The translations under genes and the position numbers were made by a program. DNA of 64,000 nt. Source: Xanthobacter flavus (GTDB lineage Bacteria > Pseudomonadota > Alphaproteobacteria > Rhizobiales > Xanthobacteraceae). The stretch lies in assembly GCF_017875275.1 (NCBI RefSeq), contig NZ_JAGGML010000001.1, forward strand, positions 620,001 through 684,000, given 5' to 3'. Positions 42,192-50,359 of the stretch are shown piece by piece. The stretch's first letter is position 1, and each line of letters begins with the position of its first letter. Below the pieces are notes generated by a model that saw only the letters and a list, made by a program, of their open reading frames with translations, did no database searches and was not told the DNA's origin.

Positions 42192-42866
42192 TCAGCGCGC
42201 GACGATGCCGTGACTGGCGGAGAGGACCGCGAGGGCGGCGGCCTTCTGGTCGTCGGTCATGCCGGACTTCCAGGTGAGCACCGCCGCATGAACCTCGGTG
42301 TCGCGGGCGGTCAGGGTGCGCTTCACATCCTCGGACGTGGCGTCGCAGCCCTGGTAGAGGATGGCGGCGGGCACCTGCGCGCCGTTGGTCGCGGCAGGGT
42401 CGTGGACGGCGTACTTGCCGACGTTCGCGGGATCGGCGATGGCCACGGTGACCAGCGCGATATCGCCCGCGGCGAAATCGGTGCCGCCATCGGCCAGGGT
42501 GAACTTCACCACGCCGGTGAAGGCGACGCCGACGGTGCCGGTGCCGATCACGACGCCATCGGGGTCTTCCACCTCGAAGGTGCCGGCATTCGCCGCCGGC
42601 TCGATGAGGATGACCTTATAGACGCCTTCCTTGACGCCGGCCCCATAGGCGGGATCCGCGAGGGTGAGGGCGCCCTTGCCGCCGCCGACATCGGTCTTCG
42701 TCACGGTGACGACGCCGCCGTCGGTGATCTTGCCGAGCACGGTGCCGGGCTTGAGCACGCCGGCGCCGGACACGATGGTGCCGACCTCGCGCGAGCGATA
42801 GCCGGACGCCTCGGACACGATGTAGTGCCCGGCGCCGGACTTCAGGTCTTCGGTGAGCGTGACCAT
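42192..42866 (-). CDS. Head decoration protein (lambda D-like)
   Basis: A 224-residue protein: LKSGAGHYIVSEASGYRSREVGTIVSG at about 8-34, then repeated Gly/Thr/Val beta stretches. The last 60 residues (AAILYQGCDATSEDVKRTLTARDTEVHAAVLTW) are the lambda D-like part that caps the capsid trimers. AAAGGA lies 8 bases before the start at 42866. Its leader carries three interlocking inverted repeats at 42884-42980. Confidence 0.85.
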   Translation of the reverse strand: MVTLTEDLKSGAGHYIVSEASGYRSREVGTIVSGAGVLKPGTVLGKITDGGVVTVTKTDVGGGKGALTLADPAYGAGVKEGVYKVILIEPAANAGTFEVEDPDGVVIGTGTVGVAFTGVVKFTLADGGTDFAAGDIALVTVAIADPANVGKYAVHDPAATNGAQVPAAILYQGCDATSEDVKRTLTARDTEVHAAVLTWKSGMTDDQKAAALAVLSASHGIVAR

Positions 42867-42883
42867 GAATGGATTCCTTTCGA

Positions 42884-42980
42884 AGCCATCGGCTGAGGCG
42901 CCGCCCGCCAACCCGCATCAGCCGATGGCTGCACCACGCGGGCACAGGTGGGTTGGCGGGCGGCACCTGTGCCCGCGTGG
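42884..42980. promoter_or_regulatory. Interlocking inverted repeats in the leader of the decoration-protein gene
   Basis: Three perfect inverted repeats interleave: a (13 bp, 42884-42896 and 42918-42930), b (15 bp, 42900-42914 and 42950-42964), c (17 bp, 42934-42950 and 42964-42980). The order is a, b, a', c, b', c'. Pairing b excludes both a and c, while a and c can coexist, so the RNA has two alternative folds. Repeat a lies about 5 bases from the decoration-gene ribosome site. A regulatory switch is inferred; no ligand or factor is known. Confidence 0.6.
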
Positions 42981-42991
42981 CGAGTGATGAT

Positions 42992-44086
42992 TCAGCGGCG
43001 CTTGTTGGCCTTCGCCACGCAGGAGGCGAGAATGGACAGGTCGCCCTTGCCCTTCGGCTTGGTATCGCCAGCCACCGGCGCGGTGAGGCCGGAGGCCTTG
43101 GCGCGGCGGTCGGCGTGGGCGGCGGGGCACTCTTCCTGCTGCGGGGTCGGCTCGCCCCCCTTCTCGGCGGTGGCGAGGAGCTTCGCGGCGGCCTCCACGT
43201 CGAGTTCGGTCTCGAAGGCGAGGTGCTTGGCCAGCGCCTCGCGGCCGGCGGCCTCGGCATGGTTCAGGATGCCGCCGATGCGGGCGGTGGCGGCCTTCGT
43301 GGCCTCGGCAACGGCCTTGGCATTGTCGTTCGCCGCCTCGGGGGCGGCCTTGGTCTCGGGCATGGAAGCCTCCGGTTTGGCGGCGGGGGCCGCGGAAGGG
43401 GTGATCTTGGCGGGCTTGCGGGGGGCCGCCGCAGGGGCGGCCGTATTCATCGGCACGCCCCAGGGCTGGGCGGCGGCGGGCGCCTTGAGCTTCTTCGACT
43501 GGCTCTGCAGGGCCTTGGGCGCCTTGGCATAGAGGCGGTAATCGAAGGCCGAAGCCTTGGCCGCCTTCTCGTCGTCGGCGGCGCCGGCGAAGCCCTTGTC
43601 GATGGCCTCGGCGGCATCCATCCAGGTCTCGGCGTCCATGAGGGCGCGGATCTCGGCCAGGTCGAGGCCGGTGCGCTCGGCATAGATGGCGGCGAGCTGG
43701 CCATCGAGCTTGGCGAGGAGTTCGCGGCTCTTCTCGTGATCCTCCGCCGTGCCCCACGTGATGGTGGAGGCGTTATGGATCATCATGAGGGCGCCGGCCC
43801 GCATCTCCACATCGTCGCCGGCCATGGCGATGATGGAGGCGGCGGAGGCGGCGACGCCTTCCACCACGACGGTGACGGCACCTGAATAGGCCTTCAGCGC
43901 GTTGTAGATGGCGACGCCATCCCAGGCGACGCCGCCGCCGGAATTGAGGCGGACGGTGATGTCGCCGTCCATCTGCGCCAGCGACTGGATGACATCCATG
44001 GCGGTGAAGCCGGAATCGTCCCACCAGTCGCCGCCGACAGGGCCATAGAGCACCAGCTCGCCGTCGACGATGAGATCACGGGCCAT
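42992..44086 (-). CDS. Head maturation protease, ClpP-related
   Basis: A 364-residue protein. Residues 1-190 are a ClpP-type serine protease: VRLNSGGGVAWDG at 45-57, VEGVAASAAS at 75-84 (Ser81 nucleophile), MMIHN at 101-105 (His104). The C-terminal half is Ala/Pro/Lys-rich, then a helix-rich segment, and probably serves as a fused scaffold that is cleaved off. ATG 44086 has AAGGA 7 bases upstream; an in-frame ATG at 44182 also has GAGG, so the chain could be 32 residues longer. Confidence 0.88.
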   Translation of the reverse strand: MARDLIVDGELVLYGPVGGDWWDDSGFTAMDVIQSLAQMDGDITVRLNSGGGVAWDGVAIYNALKAYSGAVTVVVEGVAASAASIIAMAGDDVEMRAGALMMIHNASTITWGTAEDHEKSRELLAKLDGQLAAIYAERTGLDLAEIRALMDAETWMDAAEAIDKGFAGAADDEKAAKASAFDYRLYAKAPKALQSQSKKLKAPAAAQPWGVPMNTAAPAAAPRKPAKITPSAAPAAKPEASMPETKAAPEAANDNAKAVAEATKAATARIGGILNHAEAAGREALAKHLAFETELDVEAAAKLLATAEKGGEPTPQQEECPAAHADRRAKASGLTAPVAGDTKPKGKGDLSILASCVAKANKRR

Positions 44087-44454
44087 GGGGAGTCCTTGAA
44101 TTTGATGCTCGCCAAAAGGCGTGCCAGCCGTGCCTCCGCCCGCGTTATTCCGTGTCCCCTGATGCAGTTTGCTTTTCGCCATCCGTGACCTCAGCCGAAG
44201 CTTTATTCACGACACTGATAGGGCTGACCGCTCTCCCGAGCTTCCGGCGCGTCCCTGCTCTCCACGCTGGCATGAGCAGGCCAAAAAGTGCCCTTGCCCA
44301 AGGGGCTGTCCATCGTCACCACGGCGCACGCTCCCGTTGGGCAACACGTGCGGTCGGTCTGTGACGGCCTCAGGACGGGAGGAGGCGCGTGGTGAGGGGG
44401 CCGTCCGACTTGCGCAGGGCGGCCCCCTCTCAGGTATTCTGTGTCCTCGTGCCG
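44087..44454. other. Gap without a recognisable gene; contains a GC-rich inverted repeat
   Basis: Apart from a possible N-terminal extension of the protease (to 44182), no convincing gene is seen. GAGGGGGCCG/CGGCCCCCTC arms at about 44395 and 44422 form a 10-bp stem with an 18-base loop. There is no T-run. It could attenuate transcription between the portal-gpW group and the head-protein group. Confidence 0.45.
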
Positions 44455-44544
44455 TCAGTCGCGGCAGGCGGCGCCGCAGATCCAGCCGACGGCCATCCAC
44501 AGGAGGGCGAAACCCACCCACGGGACGAAGCTGGCGGCAGTCAT
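44455..44544 (-). CDS. Small membrane peptide, 29 residues
   Basis: The sequence MTAASFVPWVGFALLWMAVGWICGAACRD is essentially one membrane helix with two C-terminal Cys. Its ATG overlaps the gpW stop as TGATG, a strong sign of coupled translation. Role unknown. Confidence 0.5.
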   Translation of the reverse strand: MTAASFVPWVGFALLWMAVGWICGAACRD

Positions 44545-44774
44545 CACGAGCAGCCGAAACGCATGCGCTTGGCGAAGCGCGTGCGGCGCTGGCCGGTTGC
44601 AGCGGCACAGGCGGCGTCCTGCTCGGCGATGAGGGCATCCAGCTTCGCGAGGTCCGGGCCGGTAGACTGCATCTCGCGCTCGCCTTCCTTGATGCGCACG
44701 ACGGCGCCCTCGGTGACGATCTGCGTGCGCAAGGCGCGCAGGCGAGCGGCCTCGGCGCAGGGGTCCACGCTCAT
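44544..44774 (-). CDS. Head-tail joining protein gpW-like
   Basis: A 76-residue protein: AEAARLRALRTQIVTEGAVVRIKEGEREMQSTGPDLAKLDALIAEQDAAC matches the gpW/gpW-like family, which binds the portal after packaging to plug the head. Its start overlaps the portal stop (ATGA). It ends in a basic RRTRFAKRMRFGCS tail. Confidence 0.82.
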   Translation of the reverse strand: MSVDPCAEAARLRALRTQIVTEGAVVRIKEGEREMQSTGPDLAKLDALIAEQDAACAAATGQRRTRFAKRMRFGCS

Positions 44775-46393
44775 GCGGCGGCTCCTACGGGATCGGCTGG
44801 GTCGGTCTGGTCCGGCGCGCCGGTGCCTGGGGAACGGACGAAGGGGTTCGGCAGGCCGAGGGCCTCGATCCGCTCCAGTTCGGCCGCGCGCTGGGCGAGC
44901 ACGTCGTTCACATCGAGGCCGAGCTCCGCGCATTCGATGGCGAGCGAGGAGGTCCCATTGACGAGGCGCTCGCTCGCGGCCTTGGCGGACTTGCCGTCGT
45001 CGGCCGTGGGCTTCGCCGGCCCCTGCCAATCAGCCCAGCACACCGCATCCCGGTTCGCCCGGAAAGCGCGATAGCCGCCCTTGATGGGGATGCGGCCCTC
45101 GCCGATCTCCTCATCGAGCCAGGCCTCATACACGGCCTGGTGGATGGGGGCGGCGATGCGCTCGCGGCGGCGGAGCACCACGGGCCAGATGGAAGAGCCT
45201 TCCATCCGGGTGGAGGAATACGTGGCGCCGTTGAAGTCGAAGGAGAAGCTGGAATAGCTCACCCCGATGGCGCGGGCGATCTCGCGGCGCAGGTCCGCCG
45301 CGAAGGGGATGTAGTTCGAGCCCGGCGTGGAGGCCGTGTGAAACTCCAGTTTCTCGCCCGGCGCCAACTGATTGACCTGGCTTGCCGAATTCAGCACCAG
45401 CGAATTTGCGGACGCCGCATCCATGCGGGCGGAAAAATAGGCCCCGAACTCCGACGTGAGATCGGCGTTCTCCAAGGCTTCGATGGCCTGGAAAGCCTCC
45501 GCCGAATCCTTGAGGTCAGACGTCAACGACGCGGCGAAGAGCGTCTGCAGGATGGCGGTCGCAAGCGTCGCGTCGCCGAGCTGCTCGGCGCTGGCGTGGG
45601 TGCGCAGGACCGAGGCGATGACGGAGATGCCGCGCACGTCGCCGGCATCCCACGGATCGAAGACGTGCACCACCTGCGGACGGCCGTCGGCATCGCGCGC
45701 GGCATGGTCGACCTTCACGTCCATGCCGTTCACCCGCTCGAGCAGGCGATAGGCGACGGGCCGGCCGTTCACGTCGTGCAGGACGCCGGAGTGCAGGCGG
45801 TCCATCTCCGACGTGTCGCGCACCAGCCGGTGCGGCGCGACGAGCAGGAACTTGGTGCCGGTGGTGGCGCCATAGGCCGCGCGCTGGGCGGGCGTGAGAT
45901 AGTCGATGACGCCCACCGCCTCGCCATAGGCGACGTGGTGGCGCAGCGCCACGTCCACCTGCTGCGGCAGCGTCCATTTGCCCTTGAGGTCGCATTCCGC
46001 CGGGTTCCACGCCCAGCGGCGCCAACGCTTCTCCACCATGCGCGCCCAATCCGCCGCTTCCTTCTCGGTATAGCCGAGGCGGGCGAGGTCGGGCCGGGCG
46101 AAGAGCTTGAGCTCCGTGCCGACAGTGTCGGCGAGCACCTGGTCCACGGCGCCCTTGAGGCGTCCGGAATTCTGGATGAAGTCGAGGGCGAGGCCGGAGA
46201 TCCGGTCCCACACGCGGCGCACGTCGTCGCGGTTGTCGATGAGGCTGGAGCGGCGGGCCGAGAGCACGCCCGTGGACGCATCGCGCATCCAGCGGGCTTG
46301 CGGAACATGGCGGACGCGCGAAACCGCAGGCGCAGGGGTGGCGGCGGGGAAAGCGATGCTTCCCGCCTTCACCCGCACCCGCGGCTTGGTCAT
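44771..46393 (-). CDS. Phage portal protein (lambda B-like)
   Basis: A 540-residue portal: SSLIDNRDDVRRVWDRISGLALDFIQNSGRLKGAVDQVLADTVG near 47-90, HVFDPWDAGDVRGISVIASVLR near 245-266, and ARAIGVSYSSFSFDFNGATYSSTRMEG near 365-391 are hallmarks of the lambda-type portal family. Twelve copies form the DNA entry ring. The start at 46393 overlaps the terminase stop (ATGA); the extended open frame to 46801 is the mirror of terminase. Confidence 0.92.
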   Translation of the reverse strand: MTKPRVRVKAGSIAFPAATPAPAVSRVRHVPQARWMRDASTGVLSARRSSLIDNRDDVRRVWDRISGLALDFIQNSGRLKGAVDQVLADTVGTELKLFARPDLARLGYTEKEAADWARMVEKRWRRWAWNPAECDLKGKWTLPQQVDVALRHHVAYGEAVGVIDYLTPAQRAAYGATTGTKFLLVAPHRLVRDTSEMDRLHSGVLHDVNGRPVAYRLLERVNGMDVKVDHAARDADGRPQVVHVFDPWDAGDVRGISVIASVLRTHASAEQLGDATLATAILQTLFAASLTSDLKDSAEAFQAIEALENADLTSEFGAYFSARMDAASANSLVLNSASQVNQLAPGEKLEFHTASTPGSNYIPFAADLRREIARAIGVSYSSFSFDFNGATYSSTRMEGSSIWPVVLRRRERIAAPIHQAVYEAWLDEEIGEGRIPIKGGYRAFRANRDAVCWADWQGPAKPTADDGKSAKAASERLVNGTSSLAIECAELGLDVNDVLAQRAAELERIEALGLPNPFVRSPGTGAPDQTDPADPVGAAA

Positions 46394-48492
46394 GTCCGGT
46401 TCTTCCACTTGGCTTTGCGGTCCTCGCGGGAGAGCGAGGGCGCGGGGCGGGGCTTCGGCTTGAACGGCCCCTCGTCGGCGGCAGTGAACAGGTCCGGTGC
46501 CGGCGGGGCGCCATGCACCTGCGTGATGAGGTCCGCCCAGCCCTGCGTGGTGAGACGGCGGCGCCGCTCCAGGTGCCAGGCGAGGGCGAAGGCGTAGACC
46601 GTGGCGTCGAAGAAATCGTTGGCACGGCCCGGAAGGCGCTTCCATTCGCGCTTCGCCCGGGGGCTGATGAGCTTGCGGCCGGCGCGTCCGGCGGACTTGA
46701 GGGCCTCCTCGTCCGGCTCGGTGAGTCGCTCGGCGGTCAATTCCTTGGCCAGCGCCTCGTCGGTGAGATCGGCGGGAAGGTGCAGCGTGTTGCGCGGCCA
46801 CGCGCCGTTGGCGTCGCTCCCCTGCACGAAGTTGGCGAGGCCGGCCATCACCTCGGTCTTCACGTCATAGGCGCCGACGGGGTACAGCATCACCTTCGTG
46901 AGCACCCGTCCGCGTGAATCCTTCACATCCCGCTTCACGGGCGTGCCGAGCCACGGCAGGCCGGAGCTGGGGCGGCCATCTAGCGCGTAGAGGTTCGGCC
47001 GCCCGGCGCAGAACAGATAGACGCGGTGCGTGGCGAAGCCGGAATCGATGCCCGACAGGTCGATGCCCTTGTGCGCGCCGCCGGCGGTCGGATAGGTCCG
47101 CCCCAGCGCATCGGCGAGCGCGATCCACGGCTCGTCGGTCTCGGTGGGCGAACCTTCGAACACCTCGCGGTCGATGAGCCAGCGCTGCCCGAGCGGGCCG
47201 ATGGCATACACCACCCACTTGATGCCGTAGCTCTGCACGTCGGCGGTGGAGACCAGCAACCCGGCGCCGGGCGGAACCACGCGGGCGGGCATTTCGCGGG
47301 CGCGGGCCGCCTCGACGATGCGTTCCCACTCGATGGTCACGCCGCCCGGGTCGTAGGGCAGCGCCAGATCCTGCTGGTAGAACACCCGCAGCTTGGTGGT
47401 GTCGCCCTCGGCTTCCTGCCAGCGGGTCCAGATCTCGCCGAACCGCTCGCGCGGGGCGTAGGCCGCCCAGAGGTGATAACTCGGCTGCCAGTCGCGGCAG
47501 CGGCCCTCGCACGGGGGGCAGGCCCAGGCGGCCACCTCCTCCGGCTTGAGCGTCTCCGGCACCGGCGCCTCGTCATCGGGCACGCGGGTCGCGATCCAGA
47601 CGCCACCCTCCAGCATCGGGGCCTTGTGGCCGTCGAGGATGGCACCGTCGCAGGCGAGGCAGCGCAGGTGCGGGGCGAGGCCCGCCTCTGCGTCCGGGCC
47701 GCGCAGGGCGTCCGGAGTCAAAGGCTGGAAGGTGCCGCAATGGGGGCACGGCACGTAGAACAGGCGGCGGTCGCCGGCCTCATAATCGGCGGTGATGGCG
47801 CATTCGCCGGCAAGGCCGGGGGTCGAGCCCTGCCATTCCTTGGCGAGGTCGCCGTACATCTTCTGGCGGGCCCGGGCCTGATCGCGCGGGGAGCCGCGAC
47901 CGTCCACGTCGCGCGGATAGCCGGTCACCTCGTCCATTGCGAGGTACTTGATGGAGACCATCTGCAGGCCCTTGGAGGAGCCCGCATTGACGATCTGGGC
48001 GAAGCCGCCGGCGAACTTCTTGAATGCCGTGGTGGAGCCCTGCTCGTCGCGGCTGTTCACGGGGAGCACCTTGTGCTCGACCCGCGGCGTCGCCTCGATG
48101 GTGGGCTGCAGCTTCACCCGGTTGAACTTCGTGGCCTCCTCCAGCGTGGGGAGGACGATCATCATCGAGCCCGGGGACTGGTCGACGATGTAGCAGAACC
48201 AGTTCTCGATGGCCGTGGACTTGCCGAGCTGGGCGGCCCAGCGGGCGGTGACACGGCGGGCCGGATGGTCCGGGTGCAGGCAGTCCTGCGGCTCGCGCAG
48301 GTAGGGCACGCGGGAGGTGCGGAACTTGCCCGGCCAGGGCGAGCCCGATTCCGCCGATACCATCCGGTGGCGGTCGGCCCACTCGCTGATCGTGAGATCG
48401 TCCACCGGGCGGCTGGCCGCCTCCAGCGCGCGGAAGAGCACGGCGGCGCCGTCCGGGAGCGCGGGGAACTGGGCGCGGATCTCGTCGCTCAT
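46390..48492 (-). CDS. Terminase large subunit (gpA-type)
   Basis: A 700-residue packaging motor. The ATPase Walker-A-like AAQLGKST is at 86-93, Walker B YLAMDEVTGYP near 183, a zinc-finger-like CPHCG...CLACDG lies at about 250-285, and the nuclease acidic residues are in STADVQ near 412 and RANDFFDATVYAFAL near 637. It cuts and translocates phage DNA into heads, with the small subunit upstream. ATG 48492 or GTG 48501 are both possible starts. Confidence 0.93.
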   Translation of the reverse strand: MSDEIRAQFPALPDGAAVLFRALEAASRPVDDLTISEWADRHRMVSAESGSPWPGKFRTSRVPYLREPQDCLHPDHPARRVTARWAAQLGKSTAIENWFCYIVDQSPGSMMIVLPTLEEATKFNRVKLQPTIEATPRVEHKVLPVNSRDEQGSTTAFKKFAGGFAQIVNAGSSKGLQMVSIKYLAMDEVTGYPRDVDGRGSPRDQARARQKMYGDLAKEWQGSTPGLAGECAITADYEAGDRRLFYVPCPHCGTFQPLTPDALRGPDAEAGLAPHLRCLACDGAILDGHKAPMLEGGVWIATRVPDDEAPVPETLKPEEVAAWACPPCEGRCRDWQPSYHLWAAYAPRERFGEIWTRWQEAEGDTTKLRVFYQQDLALPYDPGGVTIEWERIVEAARAREMPARVVPPGAGLLVSTADVQSYGIKWVVYAIGPLGQRWLIDREVFEGSPTETDEPWIALADALGRTYPTAGGAHKGIDLSGIDSGFATHRVYLFCAGRPNLYALDGRPSSGLPWLGTPVKRDVKDSRGRVLTKVMLYPVGAYDVKTEVMAGLANFVQGSDANGAWPRNTLHLPADLTDEALAKELTAERLTEPDEEALKSAGRAGRKLISPRAKREWKRLPGRANDFFDATVYAFALAWHLERRRRLTTQGWADLITQVHGAPPAPDLFTAADEGPFKPKPRPAPSLSREDRKAKWKNRT

Positions 48493-48505
48493 GTCTCCCA
48501 CGGCG

Positions 48506-49102
48506 TCATGCCGGCGCGGGTTCGGCCGGCTCCTCCTGGTCGGCCCGGCGCATCTCCTCGAGGCGGTCGCGCAGCTCGGCGTTGAAGCGGTCGAGCCCGC
48601 GGCGGGCGAATTGCTTGAGGGCGAGCCGCACCTGGCGCTCGTCCCATCCGTACTTGAGGGCGAAGGCGGCGGCGTCAGTCTCGACGGCCTGCTCGAAGGC
48701 GCTCTGCATCAGGGCGACGGCGTCGCGGCCTGCGCGGTCCACCTCGCCCACGGGCGCCAGCTGCTTGCGCTCCTTAGCCAGGGCGATCTCGCGGAGCTCC
48801 GCGTCGGCCATCATCTTGCGGGCCGCGCCGTCCGTCTGCGTCCCGACGAAGCGGCGGGATTGAGGTGCGGCGGTCGTGGCGGGGGCCGGGGCAGAGGGCG
48901 GCGGAGTCCGCAGGCGGATGTTCTCGCCGCGGTGCGCGACCAGCGCAAGGAAGTCCACGAGGTTGGACTTGCCGGCCCGGCGCAGCGGCAGCGCCTCCGC
49001 ATGCTGCTTCAGGTAGCGCGACAGGGTGGACCTATCGACCGGATCGCCCGCGTCCGAGAGGCGCTGGGCGGCCTCGGTGATGGAAATCCACTCCTCGCTC
49101 AT
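48506..49102 (-). CDS. Terminase small subunit-like DNA-binding protein (Nu1-like)
   Basis: A 198-residue protein. An N-terminal winged-helix-like segment (SITEAAQRLSDAGDPVDRSTLSRYLKQHAEALP, about 7-39) is followed by a linker, a helical region with AELREIALAKERKQL, and a Glu/Pro-rich C-terminus. This is the lambda Nu1 layout. It recognises the packaging site. It lies 13 bases before the large subunit gene; the 186 bases upstream of it hold no gene that I see. Confidence 0.78.
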   Translation of the reverse strand: MSEEWISITEAAQRLSDAGDPVDRSTLSRYLKQHAEALPLRRAGKSNLVDFLALVAHRGENIRLRTPPPSAPAPATTAAPQSRRFVGTQTDGAARKMMADAELREIALAKERKQLAPVGEVDRAGRDAVALMQSAFEQAVETDAAAFALKYGWDERQVRLALKQFARRGLDRFNAELRDRLEEMRRADQEEPAEPAPA

Positions 49103-49288
49103 GTGCAGCACCCGTGCAGAACGCACGCGTTCACGTGTGTCGCGTGTACCGGTTTTTCCCCGCCCTACTGGCAACATCTCGGGAGGCTGCGGCCCCGTGG
49201 AGGGCGGGTGTGGCGGAACGGTCCCTACCGGGGGAGGGGGGGGTGTGGCATGAGGGCCACGCCCCTGCCCTGCCCCGCCCTGCCTCGG

Positions 49289-50041
49289 TCAGCGGCCGAA
49301 GATCCGGCCGAGTTCGTGCTCCAGCCGCTTCGGGAGTTCGGCCTCCACCGCGCGGTTGAACGCAGCGAGGGACTGACCCTTCACCATCTCCACCGGGATG
49401 GCAGGACCATAGAGCTTCTGGATGGGGAAGCGCCGTGCGCCCTCGCGCTTGTAGACGTGGCCGCCGTAGCGCCGGACGATGAAAGTCCCGTCGAAGACCT
49501 GGCGGCGGCCCCATGGCGCGGCGCTGACGCCCTTTGCCGTCCGTCGCGCACTGAATTCCTTGAGCGAAGTGTAACCGCCCTTGGCCTTGATCTCGGCCTG
49601 CAGGCTGCCTGCGCTGGCGCGCCACAGGGACGTGGCGGAACGGATGCGCCCGAACTTCAGGCCCGTCTGCTTGACCAGCGCCCGCGTGATGTCGGTGCGT
49701 GCGCGCTCGGCGGTGCGGTTCAGGGCGCGCGCGACGGCCGCAGGCGACAGCTTCTCGGCGCGCTCCAGCATGGCGCGGATGCGGGGCAGCCCCTCCATCC
49801 GCACCGAGATCGCAACGGTGCCGGTCAGGGCACCGTATTGGCCACCCCACCCGTATTGGCCGTCGACCCCGTTTCCGCGCAGGATCGCGGCCTTGCCAAC
49901 AGACGATCGATATCCCCCAAGGGTACCGTTCGGATTGACGACGCGCCCTTCAACCCAGCCCTTGTCGCCAAGTTCGCCGCGCAACACCTCGTTTTGCCGA
50001 GCGTTATGCCTCGCCCAGCCTTTGAGCGGACGGCCCGCCAT
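49289..50041 (-). CDS. Phage minor tail protein Z-like
   Basis: A 250-residue protein. Residues 80-170 contain RMEGLPRIRAMLERAEKLSPAAVARALNRTAERARTDITRALVKQTGL, the helical pattern of the GPZ (prophage minor tail protein Z) family. The first 75 residues are Gly-rich (DGQYGWGGQYGALTG). Unusually, it lies upstream of the terminase genes. The start at 50041 overlaps the stop of the small upstream gene (TGATG). Confidence 0.6.
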   Translation of the reverse strand: MAGRPLKGWARHNARQNEVLRGELGDKGWVEGRVVNPNGTLGGYRSSVGKAAILRGNGVDGQYGWGGQYGALTGTVAISVRMEGLPRIRAMLERAEKLSPAAVARALNRTAERARTDITRALVKQTGLKFGRIRSATSLWRASAGSLQAEIKAKGGYTSLKEFSARRTAKGVSAAPWGRRQVFDGTFIVRRYGGHVYKREGARRFPIQKLYGPAIPVEMVKGQSLAAFNRAVEAELPKRLEHELGRIFGR

Positions 50042-50232
50042 CAGCGTCGCCGGGTCAGCTTGGCGGCGGCGAGGCGTCGCGCTTCCTTGGCGAGGGCGCC
50101 GGAGCGCGCATCCTCGGCGAAGGTCCGGCTTGCGGCGGCAAGCTCGCGGCGCGTGGTGGAGAAATCCCCGCGCACGGCGGCGCCGGCGGCGGTGCGGATC
50201 TGGCGGGCGCGCTCGCTGCACCGGCAACCCAT
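50041..50232 (-). CDS. Small basic prophage protein, unknown function
   Basis: A 63-residue, helical, Arg/Ala-rich protein starting MGCRCSERARQ. GGGAGG lies 7 bases before the ATG and the stop overlaps the next start. No family recognised. Confidence 0.55.
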   Translation of the reverse strand: MGCRCSERARQIRTAAGAAVRGDFSTTRRELAAASRTFAEDARSGALAKEARRLAAAKLTRRR

Positions 50233-50282
50233 GCGCGCCTCCCGCAGAATTCACATGACCGCCTCCCGAAGAACGCAGCCAA

Positions 50283-50320
50283 AGAAAAACCCCGGAAGCG
50301 ATGCGCTCCGGGGTTTCCTT
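50283..50320 (-). terminator. Terminator after the 314-residue gene
   Basis: Perfect stem AAACCCCGGA/TCCGGGGTTT (arms 50287-50296 and 50307-50316) followed by TTTTTCTTT on the minus strand; on the plus strand it is followed by TCCTTTT, so it could work both ways. It separates the replication genes from the late operon. Confidence 0.8.
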
Positions 50321-50359
50321 TTATCCGTGACAAGTGATGCACCAAATTTGCGTCGCAAG

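Noticed and set aside
42900-42980. Simple rho-independent terminator before the decoration gene
   Set aside because: There is no T-run on either strand after the stems and the arms interlock, so a plain terminator does not explain it.
44207-44638. Minus-strand frame of 143 residues
   Set aside because: It overlaps the gpW gene in another frame and has a shadow-like Arg/Ser/Pro-rich product.
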